This document shows, in pieces, positions 16,073 to 24,371 of a DNA stretch of 64,000 nt; the stretch's first letter is position 1, and the number at the start of each line of letters is the position of its first letter. Origin of the DNA: Altererythrobacter sp. H2 (GTDB taxonomy: Bacteria; Pseudomonadota; Alphaproteobacteria; Sphingomonadales; Sphingomonadaceae); NCBI RefSeq assembly GCF_035319885.1, contig NZ_CP141285.1, positions 124,001 through 188,000 on the forward strand. The letters run 5' to 3'. The translations under genes and the position numbers were made by a program. The notes below the pieces were generated by a model, which worked only from the letters and a program-made list of their open reading frames with translations, was not told the origin of the DNA and ran no database searches.

Positions 16073-17755
16073 ATGAACCGCTTTGTACTGGCTGCCGCCA
16101 CCGCTGCCGCGCTGGGCGCCTGCAGCGCGAGCACCGAACAGGCCGGACTGGATATTCCCGCCATCGAGGCGGGTGAACTGTCGCAGACGACCATGGTCGA
16201 CATTACCCGCGAGCTGAGCTCCGACGCATTCGAGGGGCGGATGCCGGGATCGCCCGGGGAAGAGAAGACCGTCGCCCTGCTGACCGAGCGGTTCCAGGCC
16301 GCCGGGCTGGAGCCGGGCAACAACGGCAGCTGGGTGCAGAAAGTGCCGCTGGTGGAGATCACCGGGCGCGATTACGCCCCGCTGTCGATCAAGGGCCAGG
16401 GCGTGAACCTGTCCTTCCAGTACCAGCAGGACTGGGTCGGTGTGACCTACCGCGAGGAAGCCGCAACGGCACTGGCTGACAGCGAACTGGTTTTCGTAGG
16501 CTACGGCATCGTCGCCCCTGAAAAGGGCTGGAACGACTATGCCGGGATCGACATGAAGGGGAAGACCGCCGTCATCCTGGTCAACGATCCTGATTTTGCT
16601 ACCGAAGGCCTCGAAGGGCCGTTCAATGGCAAGGCGATGACCTATTACGGCCGCTGGAGCTACAAGTATGAGGAAGCCGCCCGGCAGGGTGCGGCAGGCG
16701 CGATCATCGTCCATGACACGGCGCCCGCCTCCTACGGCTGGAATGTGGTCGAATCGAGCTGGTCCGGGCCGCAGGCCTATGCCCAGCGGGGGGAGAATGC
16801 CCCGCCGCTGACGCAGATGAACGCCTGGGTGCAGAAGGGCGTGGCCGAGCAGATTGCCAAGGCAGCAGGCAAGGATCTCGCCACCCTGTCCGCCGAAGCG
16901 GCGAAAAAGGGTTTCAAGCCGATGCCGCTGGGGCTGACCGTGTCGACCAGCTTCCAGAGCGACATCCGCACGTTCGAATCGCAGAACGTGATCGGGATCC
17001 TGCGCGGCAAGACCCGGCCGGAAGAATACGTCATCCACACCGCGCACTGGGATCACCTCGGCCGGTGCACACCCGCCCCCGACGGCGACGACATCTGCAA
17101 CGGTGCGGTCGACAATGCCACCGGCACTGCGGCCCTGGTCGCGCTGGCGGAAGCCCACGCCAAGGCCGGAGCACCCGATCGCAGCCTGGTGTTCCTGGCC
17201 GTGACAGCCGAGGAATCGGGCCTTCTCGGCGCGCATTACTATGCCGAGAACCCGGTCTTCCCGCTCAGCCAGACCGTGGGCGGCATCAACATGGACGCCT
17301 TTCTGGTGGGCGGGACGTCGAAGGACGTGACGGCCGTCGGCCTCGGCAAGTCGCAGCTAGACGAATTCCTCGAAAACGCGCTGACGGCCGACGGGCGCAC
17401 GGTCACCCCGGACCCGAACCCGGAAGCGGGCTATTACTACCGCTCCGATCACTTTGCCTTTGCCAAGCGCGGAGTGCCGTTCCTCTATGTCGACGGTGGC
17501 GAGGATCTGGCCGAGGGCGGGCGCGAGGCCGGCGCGGCACTGGCGGCGGAATACCGCGACAAGCGCTATCACGGCCCGAAGGACGAATTCGACGAGAACT
17601 GGGACTGGTCGGGCGTAATGGCCGACCTGCAGCTGTTCTACCGCATCGGCCGGATGCTGGCGGAAAGCGCGAGCTGGCCCAACTGGAACGAGGGCGACGA
17701 ATTCCGCGCCATCCGCGATCAAAGCTGCGCGGCCGGCGCAGGGTGTGGCAGCTGA
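16073..17755 (+). CDS. M28 family zinc peptidase, predicted lipoprotein
   Basis: A 560-residue exported aminopeptidase-type enzyme. The N-terminus is a lipoprotein signal (LAAATAAALGAC; lipobox LGAC, about residue 14-17), so it should be anchored in the envelope. A PA-like insert precedes the catalytic core. Metal ligands can be followed in order: HTAHWDH, GAVDNATG, AEESGLLG (catalytic and ligand Glu), INMDAF and YRSDHFAFA. The family cleaves N-terminal residues from peptides using two zinc ions. ATG 16073 has GAGGAA eight bases upstream. It is followed after 23 bp by the agmatine deiminase gene, suggesting a peptide/amine nitrogen scavenging pair. Confidence 0.94.
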   Translation: MNRFVLAAATAAALGACSASTEQAGLDIPAIEAGELSQTTMVDITRELSSDAFEGRMPGSPGEEKTVALLTERFQAAGLEPGNNGSWVQKVPLVEITGRDYAPLSIKGQGVNLSFQYQQDWVGVTYREEAATALADSELVFVGYGIVAPEKGWNDYAGIDMKGKTAVILVNDPDFATEGLEGPFNGKAMTYYGRWSYKYEEAARQGAAGAIIVHDTAPASYGWNVVESSWSGPQAYAQRGENAPPLTQMNAWVQKGVAEQIAKAAGKDLATLSAEAAKKGFKPMPLGLTVSTSFQSDIRTFESQNVIGILRGKTRPEEYVIHTAHWDHLGRCTPAPDGDDICNGAVDNATGTAALVALAEAHAKAGAPDRSLVFLAVTAEESGLLGAHYYAENPVFPLSQTVGGINMDAFLVGGTSKDVTAVGLGKSQLDEFLENALTADGRTVTPDPNPEAGYYYRSDHFAFAKRGVPFLYVDGGEDLAEGGREAGAALAAEYRDKRYHGPKDEFDENWDWSGVMADLQLFYRIGRMLAESASWPNWNEGDEFRAIRDQSCAAGAGCGS

Positions 17756-17778
17756 CCGGTCCAGTTGGAGCGGTACCG

Positions 17779-18747
17779 GTGACTGCATTGATGCCGCCCG
17801 AATGGGCGCCGCAAAGCTGGCTGTGGGTCGGTTTCCCGCACGATGCGGAGGAATGGCCGGGCTACCTTGCGCGTGCACAGGAACAGATGGCGGCCTTCGC
17901 CAGCGCGGTGGCTGAGAGCGGGCAGGACGTGCGGCTGCTGGTCCGCGACGAGGCCAACGAGGCCCGGGCGAAGGCGCTCTGCTCAGCCTCCGTCACGCTG
18001 GAGCGGCGGGTCTATGGCGACGTCTGGCTGCGCGACACCGGACCCTTGGTGCGGGCCGATGGTTCCGGGCTGCGCTGCCGCTTCAACGGCTGGGGTGGCA
18101 AGTACCTGATGGAGGGCGACCAGACAATCGGCGCCGAACTGGCGCGTGATGCCGGGTTGCCTGTCGTGGAGAGCGACTGGGTGCTGGAAGGCGGCGCGAT
18201 TGACGGCGATGGCACCGGTCTGGTCGCCACCACGGAGCAATGCCTGCTCAATCCCAACCGCAACCCGCACCTGTCACGCGATCAGATCGAGACGCGGCTG
18301 GCCCGCGATCTCGGCTTTACCCGCGTGCTGTGGCTGGTTGACGGGTTGATCAACGATCATACCGACGGGCACGTCGACAACCTCGCCCGCTTCGTCGCCC
18401 CCAACCTGCTCGCCCTGCCGCGCGCGACCGGCACCGACGATCCGAACGCCGCGATCTATGCTGATGCGAAGACGCGGGCAGAGGGCATGGGGGTCAAAGT
18501 GGAAGAAATTCCCTCACCCGGCCTGATCGAACGAGACGGACGGATCGAGCCTGCCAGCTATGCCAACTTTGCGATCACCACCCGCCTGGTGGTCGTGCCG
18601 ACGTTCGGCTCTCCTCACGATACCGACGGCGTGGCGGCCATTGCCGCGCTGTTTCCTGATCGGGACACGGTCGGCCTGCCCGCCGATGCCGTGCTGGCAG
18701 GGGGCGGGGGTTTCCATTGCGCGAGCCAGCAGATGCCCGTGCTTTAA
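17779..18747 (+). CDS. Agmatine deiminase (PAD_porph family)
   Basis: Agmatine deiminase hydrolyses agmatine to N-carbamoylputrescine and ammonia. It is 322 residues, near family length. Characteristic segments are MPPEWAPQSWLWVGFPH at the start, YGDVWLRDTGP, FNGWGGKY, DGHVDNLARF and the C-terminal GGGGFHCASQQMP carrying the catalytic Cys. GTG 17779 was chosen because GGAG lies eight bases upstream; ATG 17791 four codons later is an alternative. No N-carbamoylputrescine amidase gene is nearby. It follows the M28 peptidase by 23 bp and is probably cotranscribed with it. Confidence 0.93.
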   Translation: MTALMPPEWAPQSWLWVGFPHDAEEWPGYLARAQEQMAAFASAVAESGQDVRLLVRDEANEARAKALCSASVTLERRVYGDVWLRDTGPLVRADGSGLRCRFNGWGGKYLMEGDQTIGAELARDAGLPVVESDWVLEGGAIDGDGTGLVATTEQCLLNPNRNPHLSRDQIETRLARDLGFTRVLWLVDGLINDHTDGHVDNLARFVAPNLLALPRATGTDDPNAAIYADAKTRAEGMGVKVEEIPSPGLIERDGRIEPASYANFAITTRLVVVPTFGSPHDTDGVAAIAALFPDRDTVGLPADAVLAGGGGFHCASQQMPVL

Positions 18748-18782
18748 CGATTGGTTTACCGGCGCGGGGCCAATGTGAACCG

Positions 18783-18908
18783 ATGGCTCACGCTCTTGCC
18801 CTTGCCCGCAATGCGACGCTGAATGTGTCGCGGGACTGGCTGCGCCCGATGCTGGTGGTCGGCTGTGGTCTGGCGCTGGTGTTCGCGCGTCAGCCGCTGC
18901 CGTTCTGA
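18783..18908 (+). CDS. Possible small membrane protein (41 residues)
   Basis: A short frame encoding 41 residues with one hydrophobic stretch (LRPMLVVGCGLALVF) flanked by basic residues. It fits exactly between the agmatine deiminase stop and the convergent permease stop, with no base to spare before 18909. There is no good Shine-Dalgarno (GGGG is 13 bases upstream) and no recognised family, so it may be spurious. Confidence 0.33.
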   Translation: MAHALALARNATLNVSRDWLRPMLVVGCGLALVFARQPLPF

Positions 18909-19718
18909 TCAGAACAGCCGGATAAGGGCGGCCACGGCCGCTCCGCCCAGCACCAGGCCGACCACGCTGCGCCAGAGCGGATCGCTCACTTTGCCGGAGG
19001 CTTTTGCGCCGAGCCAGTTGCCCAGCAGGACCATGGGAAAGAGCGCTGCGGCGAGCAGGGGATGGCGCATTTCCATGATCCCCAGTACGCTTGCCGAGAG
19101 CAGTCCGGCCAGCCCGGCAACGGTGAACACCAGCATCATTGACGCCTTGGCCGTCTCGCGCGGAATGTCGCGCCCGACATAGTAGGGCACCACCGGCGGC
19201 CCCGGCATCCCGGCATATCCGGTCATCAGCCCGCTGACCACGCCGACTCCACCCGTTACCAGCGGGCCATGATGGAGGGCTCTACGCCGAGGGAGGAGAA
19301 TCGCAGCGAAGGCTGACAGGGCGATCAGCGCGATCACCAGCCGGGCAATGTCCGGACCGGTGGCGGCAAGGGCAAAAAGACCCAGAGGAGTAAGCAGCAG
19401 CACCAGGCCCGAAAGGTGGAATGCGCTGCGCTCCGCCCCGCGCACCAGCCGCCGGATTTCGGTCAGCCCGATGAAGAGGGACAGGAAATTGGCCACAACC
19501 ACCGATTCAACCGGCGGCAGGGCCAGCGCCAGCACCGGCACCAGCAGGATCGCCATGCCGAAGCCCGCCAGCCCGCGCACATAGGCCGAGCCAAGCGTCG
19601 CCAGCAGAGCGATTGTGACCTGTGTCCAGGTCAGGCCGAGCCCGGCCAGCAATTCTGTCAGAAACTCTGGCAGGGGAAGATCAATGATTGGCGTGGGGGT
19701 CGGCAGCCGCTGATGCAT
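18909..19718 (-). CDS. TSUP family sulfite exporter TauE/SafE-type permease
   Basis: An integral membrane protein of about 270 residues with around eight hydrophobic segments and the two-fold TSUP repeat (GLAGFGMAILLVPVLAL in the first half, GLMTGYAGMPGPPVVPYYV in the second). TSUP proteins move sulfite, sulfoacetate or other anions across the inner membrane; the substrate here is unknown. The start is uncertain: ATG 19718 and GTG 19730 are both inside the 3' end of the DUF305 gene, giving a 38- or 50-bp overlap in a different frame. Neither has a strong ribosome binding site, which suggests translational coupling to DUF305. Confidence 0.86.
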   Translation of the reverse strand: MHQRLPTPTPIIDLPLPEFLTELLAGLGLTWTQVTIALLATLGSAYVRGLAGFGMAILLVPVLALALPPVESVVVANFLSLFIGLTEIRRLVRGAERSAFHLSGLVLLLTPLGLFALAATGPDIARLVIALIALSAFAAILLPRRRALHHGPLVTGGVGVVSGLMTGYAGMPGPPVVPYYVGRDIPRETAKASMMLVFTVAGLAGLLSASVLGIMEMRHPLLAAALFPMVLLGNWLGAKASGKVSDPLWRSVVGLVLGGAAVAALIRLF

Positions 19719-20097
19719 CGGCACCCGCACCGGCCGATTCCATGATCGCGTTGCGGACCCGCAGCCAGCGCTCCATTTCCTCGATCTCGGCCTGCTGCGT
19801 GGCGATCACGCGGGTGGCGAGCTCCCTGACCTTCTCGTCGGTGCCGTATTTCAGCGCCACTTCGCTCATCTCCACCGCACCGCGATGGTGGGCCAGCATC
19901 CCCTGCATGAAGGCAACGTCAGGATCGGCGTCCACCGTCGTCATCCCCTCGTGCATGCGCTGACTGGCCGCATCGTAGGCGGCCTGAGCTTCAGTCATTG
20001 CCGGAGCGGCAGCGCCCTCTGCTGTGTCGGTGGCCGGTTCACCGGAACAGGCGGCCAGAACGAGGGCCAGGGCCAGAGCTGCAATCATCCGCATCAT
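19681..20097 (-). CDS. DUF305 family lipoprotein
   Basis: A 138-residue exported protein with a lipoprotein signal (MIAALALALVLAAC; lipobox LAAC). A DUF305 ferritin-like helical domain follows, with the family pattern FMQGMLAHHRGAVEMSE and later TQQAEIEEMERWL. DUF305 proteins are often linked to copper or other metal handling and the HHxxAVEM residues could bind metal; the function is unproven. Its start shares a base with the thrS stop (TGATG at 20099-20095). A GGGAG just upstream is better placed for the second ATG (20094). It lies in the thrS transcript and is followed by the overlapping TauE/SafE gene. Confidence 0.88.
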   Translation of the reverse strand: MMRMIAALALALVLAACSGEPATDTAEGAAAPAMTEAQAAYDAASQRMHEGMTTVDADPDVAFMQGMLAHHRGAVEMSEVALKYGTDEKVRELATRVIATQQAEIEEMERWLRVRNAIMESAGAGADASAAADPHANH

Positions 20098-22100
20098 CAG
20101 TCTCCCTTGCGCAGATCGGGCGGCGTCGCCTCGGCGCGGAGCATGGCAATCGCTTCGTCCAGTGTCATCACCTTCTGGTGCTCGGCGCCCAGCGTGCGGA
20201 CGGCGACTTTGCCTTCCTCCGCCTCGCGCTTGCCGACCACCAGCAGGTGCGGCACCTTGGCGAGGCTGTGCTCGCGCACCTTGTAGTTGATCTTCTCGTT
20301 GCGCAGGTCGGTCTCCACCCGGATTCCTGCGCTGTCCAGCTTCGCCGTGACATCGCGGGCATAGTCGTCGGCATCGGAGACGATCGTTGCCACCACCGCC
20401 TGCACCGGAGCGAGCCACGCCGGCATCCGTCCGGCATAGTGCTCGATCAGGATGCCGATGAAGCGCTCATACGAACCGAAAATCGCGCGGTGGAGCATGA
20501 CCGGGCGGTGCTTGCCGCCGTCCTCGCCGACATAGGTCGCATCGAGCCGTTCGGGCAGCACCCGGTCGGACTGGATCGTGCCGACCTGCCAGGTCCGCCC
20601 GATCGCATCGGTCAGGTGCCATTCGAGCTTCGGCGCGTAGAACGCGCCCTCGCCCGGCAGTTCTTCCCATTCGAGGCCGTTGGCGGTCAAAGCATCGCGC
20701 AATTCCTGCTCGGCCTTGTCCCAGTCGGCATCGGACCCGAACCGCTTGTCCGGGCGCAGGGCCAGCTTGATATCGTAGGTGAAGCCGAAATCGCGATAGA
20801 CGCTGTCGGCCAGCGCGATGAAGTCCTGCACTTCGGCCACCACCTGGCCTTCGGTGCAGAAGATGTGCGCATCGTCCTGCGTGAACTGGCGCACCCGCAT
20901 CAGCCCGTGCAGCGCGCCGTGGGGTTCGTTACGGTGGCAGCAGCCCATCTCGCCCAGCCGGACCGGCAGGTCGCGGTAGGATGTGATGCCCTGCTTGAAC
21001 ACCATCACGTGGGCCGGGCAGTTCATCGGCTTGATCGCCAGCCATTCGGCGTCATCGGCCACCTTGGGAGAGGCTGCGCCGCTCTCTTCGTCGACATCGG
21101 GCACGATGTCGGGGACGGCGAACATGTTCTGCGCGTACTTGCCCCAGTGGCCGGACTGGGTCCACTGGCGCACGTCCATCAGCTGCGGGGTCTTGATCTC
21201 GCGGTAGCCCGCGCCGTCCATCTTGCGGCGCATATAGGCCTCCAGCTCGCGCCAGATGCGGTAGCCCTTGGGATGCCAGAAGACGCTGCCGTGGGCCTCT
21301 TCCTGCAAGTGGAACAGGTCCATCTCGCGCCCCAGCTTGCGGTGGTCGCGCTTGGCGGCCTCCTCCAGCCGGTGAAGGTGCGCATCAAGCTGCTTCTTGT
21401 TCAGCCAGCCCGTGCCGTAGATGCGCGTCAGCTGGGCATTGTTCTGGTCACCGCGCCAATAGGCACCGGCAACCCGCATCAGCTTGAAAGCCTGCGGGTC
21501 GAGCTTGCCGGTGCTGGGAAGGTGCGGGCCGCGGCACATGTCGAGCCAGTCTTCGCCGCTCCAGTAGACCGTCAGTTCCTCGCCCTCAGGCAGTTCTTTC
21601 GCCCATTCGGCCTTGAAGCTCTCGCCCTCACCTGCCCACTTGGCGATCAGCGCCTCGCGGCTCCACACTTCGCGGCGCAGCGGCTTGTCGGCGCGGATGA
21701 TGCGGCGCATTTCTTCCTCGATCGCAGGCAGATCGTCCATGCTGAACGGCTCGCGCGTGTCGGGGGCCTTCACGTCGTAATAGAACCCGTCATCGGTTGC
21801 CGGGCCGAAGGTGATCTGCGTGCCCGGGAACAACGCCTGTACCGCTTCGGCAAGGACATGGGCATAGTCGTGCCGGGCCAGTTCGAGCGCGTCGGCTTCG
21901 TCGCGTGATGTGACCAGCGCCAGCTGCGCATCGCCTTCGAACGGCCGGGTCAGGTCGCGCAGTTCCCCGTCCACGCGCGCCGCGAGCGCCGCCTTGGCAA
22001 GGCCCGGGCCGATCGCAGCCGCGACGTCGAGCGGGGTCGAGCCCTGCGGCATCTCGCGCACCGAGCCATCGGGCAGGCTGATCTTGAGCAATTCCGTCAT
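20097..22100 (-). CDS. thrS: Threonine-tRNA ligase
   Basis: ThrRS charges tRNA-Thr. The 667-residue protein has the N-terminal TGS domain (ITLP-like [21 protein letters not shown]), the editing domain ([17 protein letters not shown] and [10 protein letters not shown]), a class II catalytic core ([41 protein letters not shown]) and a C-terminal anticodon-binding domain ([20 protein letters not shown]). ATG 22100 begins the canonical TGS strand and has GGA five bases upstream. The upstream region (22203-22363) carries a threonine-rich leader peptide and alternative hairpins, so expression is probably controlled by attenuation. Confidence 0.97.
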   Translation of the reverse strand: MTELLKISLPDGSVREMPQGSTPLDVAAAIGPGLAKAALAARVDGELRDLTRPFEGDAQLALVTSRDEADALELARHDYAHVLAEAVQALFPGTQITFGPATDDGFYYDVKAPDTREPFSMDDLPAIEEEMRRIIRADKPLRREVWSREALIAKWAGEGESFKAEWAKELPEGEELTVYWSGEDWLDMCRGPHLPSTGKLDPQAFKLMRVAGAYWRGDQNNAQLTRIYGTGWLNKKQLDAHLHRLEEAAKRDHRKLGREMDLFHLQEEAHGSVFWHPKGYRIWRELEAYMRRKMDGAGYREIKTPQLMDVRQWTQSGHWGKYAQNMFAVPDIVPDVDEESGAASPKVADDAEWLAIKPMNCPAHVMVFKQGITSYRDLPVRLGEMGCCHRNEPHGALHGLMRVRQFTQDDAHIFCTEGQVVAEVQDFIALADSVYRDFGFTYDIKLALRPDKRFGSDADWDKAEQELRDALTANGLEWEELPGEGAFYAPKLEWHLTDAIGRTWQVGTIQSDRVLPERLDATYVGEDGGKHRPVMLHRAIFGSYERFIGILIEHYAGRMPAWLAPVQAVVATIVSDADDYARDVTAKLDSAGIRVETDLRNEKINYKVREHSLAKVPHLLVVGKREAEEGKVAVRTLGAEHQKVMTLDEAIAMLRAEATPPDLRKGD

Positions 22101-22202
22101 CGTATCCGTCCGTTCGTTTCGCGGGCGGCGCCTGAAGCCACGCCCGTTTCCGGGCGCCATGGCACAGGGCCGCGCGCGCTTGAAGCGGCGTTTTCATTCA
22201 AT

Positions 22203-22243
22203 CCGGTTTCGGGAGGAAACGCCAGCCACCCGAAACCGGGTGG
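22203..22243 (-). promoter_or_regulatory. Alternative hairpins of a putative thrS attenuator
   Basis: Two stems that cannot form together lie between the leader peptide stop (22256) and thrS. Stem A is CCACCCG/CGGGTGG (22243-22237 with 22232-22226, loop GTTT, minus strand), extendable by a GCC/GGC clamp. Stem B pairs an 11-bp arm perfectly (22239-22229 with 22213-22203). They share bases 22229-22232 and 22237-22239. A further perfect stem (CCCCGG/CCGGGG, 22290-22275) lies inside the leader frame. This is the layout expected for ribosome-dependent attenuation. U-tracts after the stems are weak (TTTCCT after stem A), so which stem terminates is unclear. Confidence 0.6.
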
Positions 22244-22255
22244 CGGCGGAAACGA

Positions 22256-22327
22256 TTAGTTCGCGTCCGACCGCCCCCGGAGGGCCGGGGTGGTGGTAGT
22301 CGTCACACGGGTGTCGGGCCGTTGCAT
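22256..22327 (-). CDS. Threonine-rich leader peptide of thrS (23 residues)
   Basis: On the minus strand ATG at 22327 opens a 23-codon frame ending in TAA (22258-22256). It reads M-Q-R-P-D-T-R-V followed by five consecutive threonines (codons ACG ACT ACC ACC ACC), then PALRGRSDAN. Six of 23 residues are Thr, and the run lies in the first half, as in classical amino-acid attenuators. The gene downstream is thrS, the enzyme that charges tRNA-Thr. Ribosomes stalling when charged tRNA-Thr is low would favour thrS expression. No Shine-Dalgarno is visible. A promoter-like pair places the transcription start at or one base before the ATG, so the leader may be translated from a leaderless mRNA. The coding role is inferred, not proven. 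Confidence 0.72.
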   Translation of the reverse strand: MQRPDTRVTTTTTPALRGRSDAN

Positions 22328-22334
22328 GAGACTG

Positions 22335-22363
22335 CGGATAGCGGAATGCCGGTGTCGCTTCAA
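22335..22363 (-). promoter_or_regulatory. Putative promoter of the thrS leader
   Basis: Minus strand TTGAAG (22363-22358), 17-base spacer, TATCCG (22340-22335). The -10 ends seven bases before the leader peptide ATG (22327), which would give an almost leaderless transcript. The -35 overlaps the stop codon of phoD. The -10 is a poor match, so confidence is limited. Confidence 0.42.
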
Positions 22364-24015
22364 CCGGCATCAAAGCGGTTGCTGCCCGCCATGCTTGCCA
22401 TGCTGTGCGATCCCGCCAGCCGGGTCGAGCGTTCACGCACGCCGGCCATCATCCGCCATTCGCAGCTGGCGCGGGTGGGCGTCAGCTCGACCGCCATATA
22501 ACCGCGGCGGCTGGTTTCGGCCCAGGAGAGCTGCGGATTGTCGCTGACCATGGCCTTGGACAGATCAGCCGGAGCAATCGTGGTGAGATAGCTTTCGAAC
22601 CCGGGCGAGGTGACGCTCTGCCCGGCGAACTCGATCCCGGCCGCTTCGCCTGCGTGTTCAAGCTGGAACGCCCAGGCGTTGTGGGTGTCCCCGGTCAGGG
22701 TCACGAGGTTGGCATCCGCCTCCCGAGCCGCGGCAAGCAGCCGTTCGCGCGCGGCGGGATATCCGTCCCAGGCGTCCATGTTGGCCGGCAGGCCAGCACG
22801 GCTGGCGGCAGCGGCGGCCAGCAACCGGCCGCGCAACCAGTCCGGCGCTTCCCCTGCGAGCCCTTCGACCAGTTCGGCCGGCGAGGCAAAGCGGCCCATC
22901 ACCACCTGCTGGGCCAGCACCTGCCACGTCCTGCCTGACCTGCGCGAAGACTTCAGCCCGTCGGCCAGCCACAGTTCCTGCGCATCGCCCAGCACGGTCC
23001 GGGCCGGATCGGCATAGGCGCCTTCGCGGAAGGCGGTGAGGCGGGCGATCATCTCGTCACGGCCCGCCGCACCTTTGAGCAATTCTGCCAGACTGGGCGG
23101 CTGCGAGCGCGCGGTCAGCCGCGTTTCCAGCCGGAACAGCGTGGCAAGCTCGCCAATCTCGTAGCGTGCCCACGGCTCGTCCGAGACCGGCAGCCATTCG
23201 CGGTAGGCGCGCATCGCCGCGCCTTTGCGCACCTGCCAGTCGCCCTCGGTGTCGGGCTGGTGATTTTCCGCGCCATCGGCATAGCTGTCGTTGGTGCTCT
23301 CGTGGTCATCCCACCCCATCGCCATCGGCCATAGCTGGTGCAGGCGGCGCAGGTCGGGATCGGCGCGATAGGCGGCATGGCGCAGGCGATAGTCGGCCAG
23401 CGTCACCGTCTCGTGGTCGGGCCACAGGCGGCGGCCGTCCATCATCCTGTCGGGATAGGTGCCCTCGGGATATTCGTAGAGATAGTCGCCCGTGTGGACG
23501 ACCATGTCGAAATCGCCGGCCTCGGCCGCATGGGCATAGGCGTTGAACCAGCCAAAGCCCAGGTTGGCGCAGCTGAATACCGCCATTCGCCAGCGCGCCA
23601 CCGGGCCATCGGGCAGGGTGCGGGTGCGGCCAACGTCGGACATGGAGCCGTCGGGTGCGATGAAGCGGTAATAGTACCACTGCCCCGGCGCGAGCCCTTC
23701 GGCGACAGCCTTGGCGCACCAGTCCCGCGCCGGGCTGGCCTTGGCGAAGCCTTCGCTGGCGATCCGGGTGAAGTTCTCGTCCTCGGCCACCTGCCATTCA
23801 AGCGCGATCTCCGCCTCGCCGACGCAGCGTGTCCACAGCAGCACGGTGTTCTGCCCCGGCTCGCCGCTGGCAACCCCATGGGTAAAGCCGCCACCCGGCG
23901 CCTGCGCGCCGAGCGGCGCAGCGGCCAGCCCCATGCCGATCATCCCGCCCTTGAGCAGCTGGCGGCGGTCGAGCGCGTGGCCCCTTGCCCGGTCCTGCGG
24001 TTCGGTCGGAATCAT
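22360..24015 (-). CDS. Alkaline phosphatase D family protein (PhoD-like), Tat-exported
   Basis: A 551-residue PhoD-type phosphodiesterase/alkaline phosphatase. The N-terminus has a Tat signal (DRRQLLKGGMIGMGLAAAPLGAQA), as expected for PhoD enzymes, which fold with Ca/Fe before export. Family motifs are FTHGVASGEPGQNTVLLWTR, AVFSCANLGFGWFNAY, VVHTGDYLYEYP, GWDDHESTNDSY and VTLTGDTHNAWAFQL, giving the metal-binding Asp, Asn and His residues. It releases phosphate from esters or phospholipids in the periplasm. ATG 24015 has GAGGAG six bases upstream. Its stop overlaps the putative thrS promoter. No pho box was recognised. Confidence 0.95.
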   Translation of the reverse strand: MIPTEPQDRARGHALDRRQLLKGGMIGMGLAAAPLGAQAPGGGFTHGVASGEPGQNTVLLWTRCVGEAEIALEWQVAEDENFTRIASEGFAKASPARDWCAKAVAEGLAPGQWYYYRFIAPDGSMSDVGRTRTLPDGPVARWRMAVFSCANLGFGWFNAYAHAAEAGDFDMVVHTGDYLYEYPEGTYPDRMMDGRRLWPDHETVTLADYRLRHAAYRADPDLRRLHQLWPMAMGWDDHESTNDSYADGAENHQPDTEGDWQVRKGAAMRAYREWLPVSDEPWARYEIGELATLFRLETRLTARSQPPSLAELLKGAAGRDEMIARLTAFREGAYADPARTVLGDAQELWLADGLKSSRRSGRTWQVLAQQVVMGRFASPAELVEGLAGEAPDWLRGRLLAAAAASRAGLPANMDAWDGYPAARERLLAAAREADANLVTLTGDTHNAWAFQLEHAGEAAGIEFAGQSVTSPGFESYLTTIAPADLSKAMVSDNPQLSWAETSRRGYMAVELTPTRASCEWRMMAGVRERSTRLAGSHSMASMAGSNRFDAG

Positions 24016-24122
24016 CGCGCGCTCCTCTGCCTGGACATCCAGTTCCCTCGCCCACTGGCTAGTCCGGATGAAACTCTGATGACAGGGAGAATTTCGGCAC
24101 AGCCGACCGCTTGCGTCTTATG

Positions 24123-24190
24123 GAAAGGGTGCTTGACACGATTTGGAGATAATGACAAAGGTCCTTTCCATATTTGAAAGGACACTTGAC
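24123..24190 (+). promoter_or_regulatory. Operator-like repeats upstream of the small membrane/XRE operon
   Basis: A perfect inverted repeat GTCCTTTC-N7-GAAAGGAC lies at 24161-24183, and an imperfect direct repeat (GAAAGGGTGCTTGAC at 24123-24137, GAAAGGACACTTGAC at 24176-24190, 12 of 15 identical) brackets it. The second half-site carries the AAGGA Shine-Dalgarno of the first gene, so the hairpin could occlude it or the repeats could bind a protein. The operon encodes an XRE regulator, so autoregulation is an obvious possibility (inference). Confidence 0.45.
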
Positions 24191-24191
24191 C

Positions 24192-24368
24192 ATGAATCGA
24201 TATCGGGAAGCACTTGTCTGGGCCGGGGTAATCATGGCGATTGCGCTGCTGGACTTCGACACAGGCGTGGCCACCGCACTTATCGGAGGGGTCACGATAG
24301 TCGCCCTCAACTCGCTTTACCGGCGCGACCGGGCAACGTGCGGATCGTGCCGCGCAGGAAGGTCCTGA
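24192..24368 (+). CDS. Small membrane protein (58 residues), unknown function
   Basis: Encodes 58 residues with one or two hydrophobic stretches (EALVWAGVIMAIALLDF and VATALIGGVTIVALNSL) and a Cys-containing basic tail (RRDRATCGSC). No family is recognised. ATG 24192 has AAAGGA nine bases upstream. It is the first gene of a compact operon: 3 bp to the four-helix membrane protein, then an XRE regulator and a small lipoprotein with four-base overlaps. Membrane protein plus XRE pairs of this type are widespread in alphaproteobacteria and little studied. Confidence 0.72.
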   Translation: MNRYREALVWAGVIMAIALLDFDTGVATALIGGVTIVALNSLYRRDRATCGSCRAGRS

Positions 24369-24371
24369 ATC

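Noticed and set aside
14223-16073. A 616-codon plus-strand open frame opposite glnE
   Set aside because: Shadow frame of glnE with no domain or ribosome binding site.
19998-21908. A 636-codon plus-strand open frame opposite thrS
   Set aside because: Shadow of thrS; composition rich in His/Arg/Gly and no family features.
24133-24160. TTGACA at 24133 as the -35 of the small membrane operon
   Set aside because: No -10 element occurs at 15-19 bases; GATAAT is only nine bases away.
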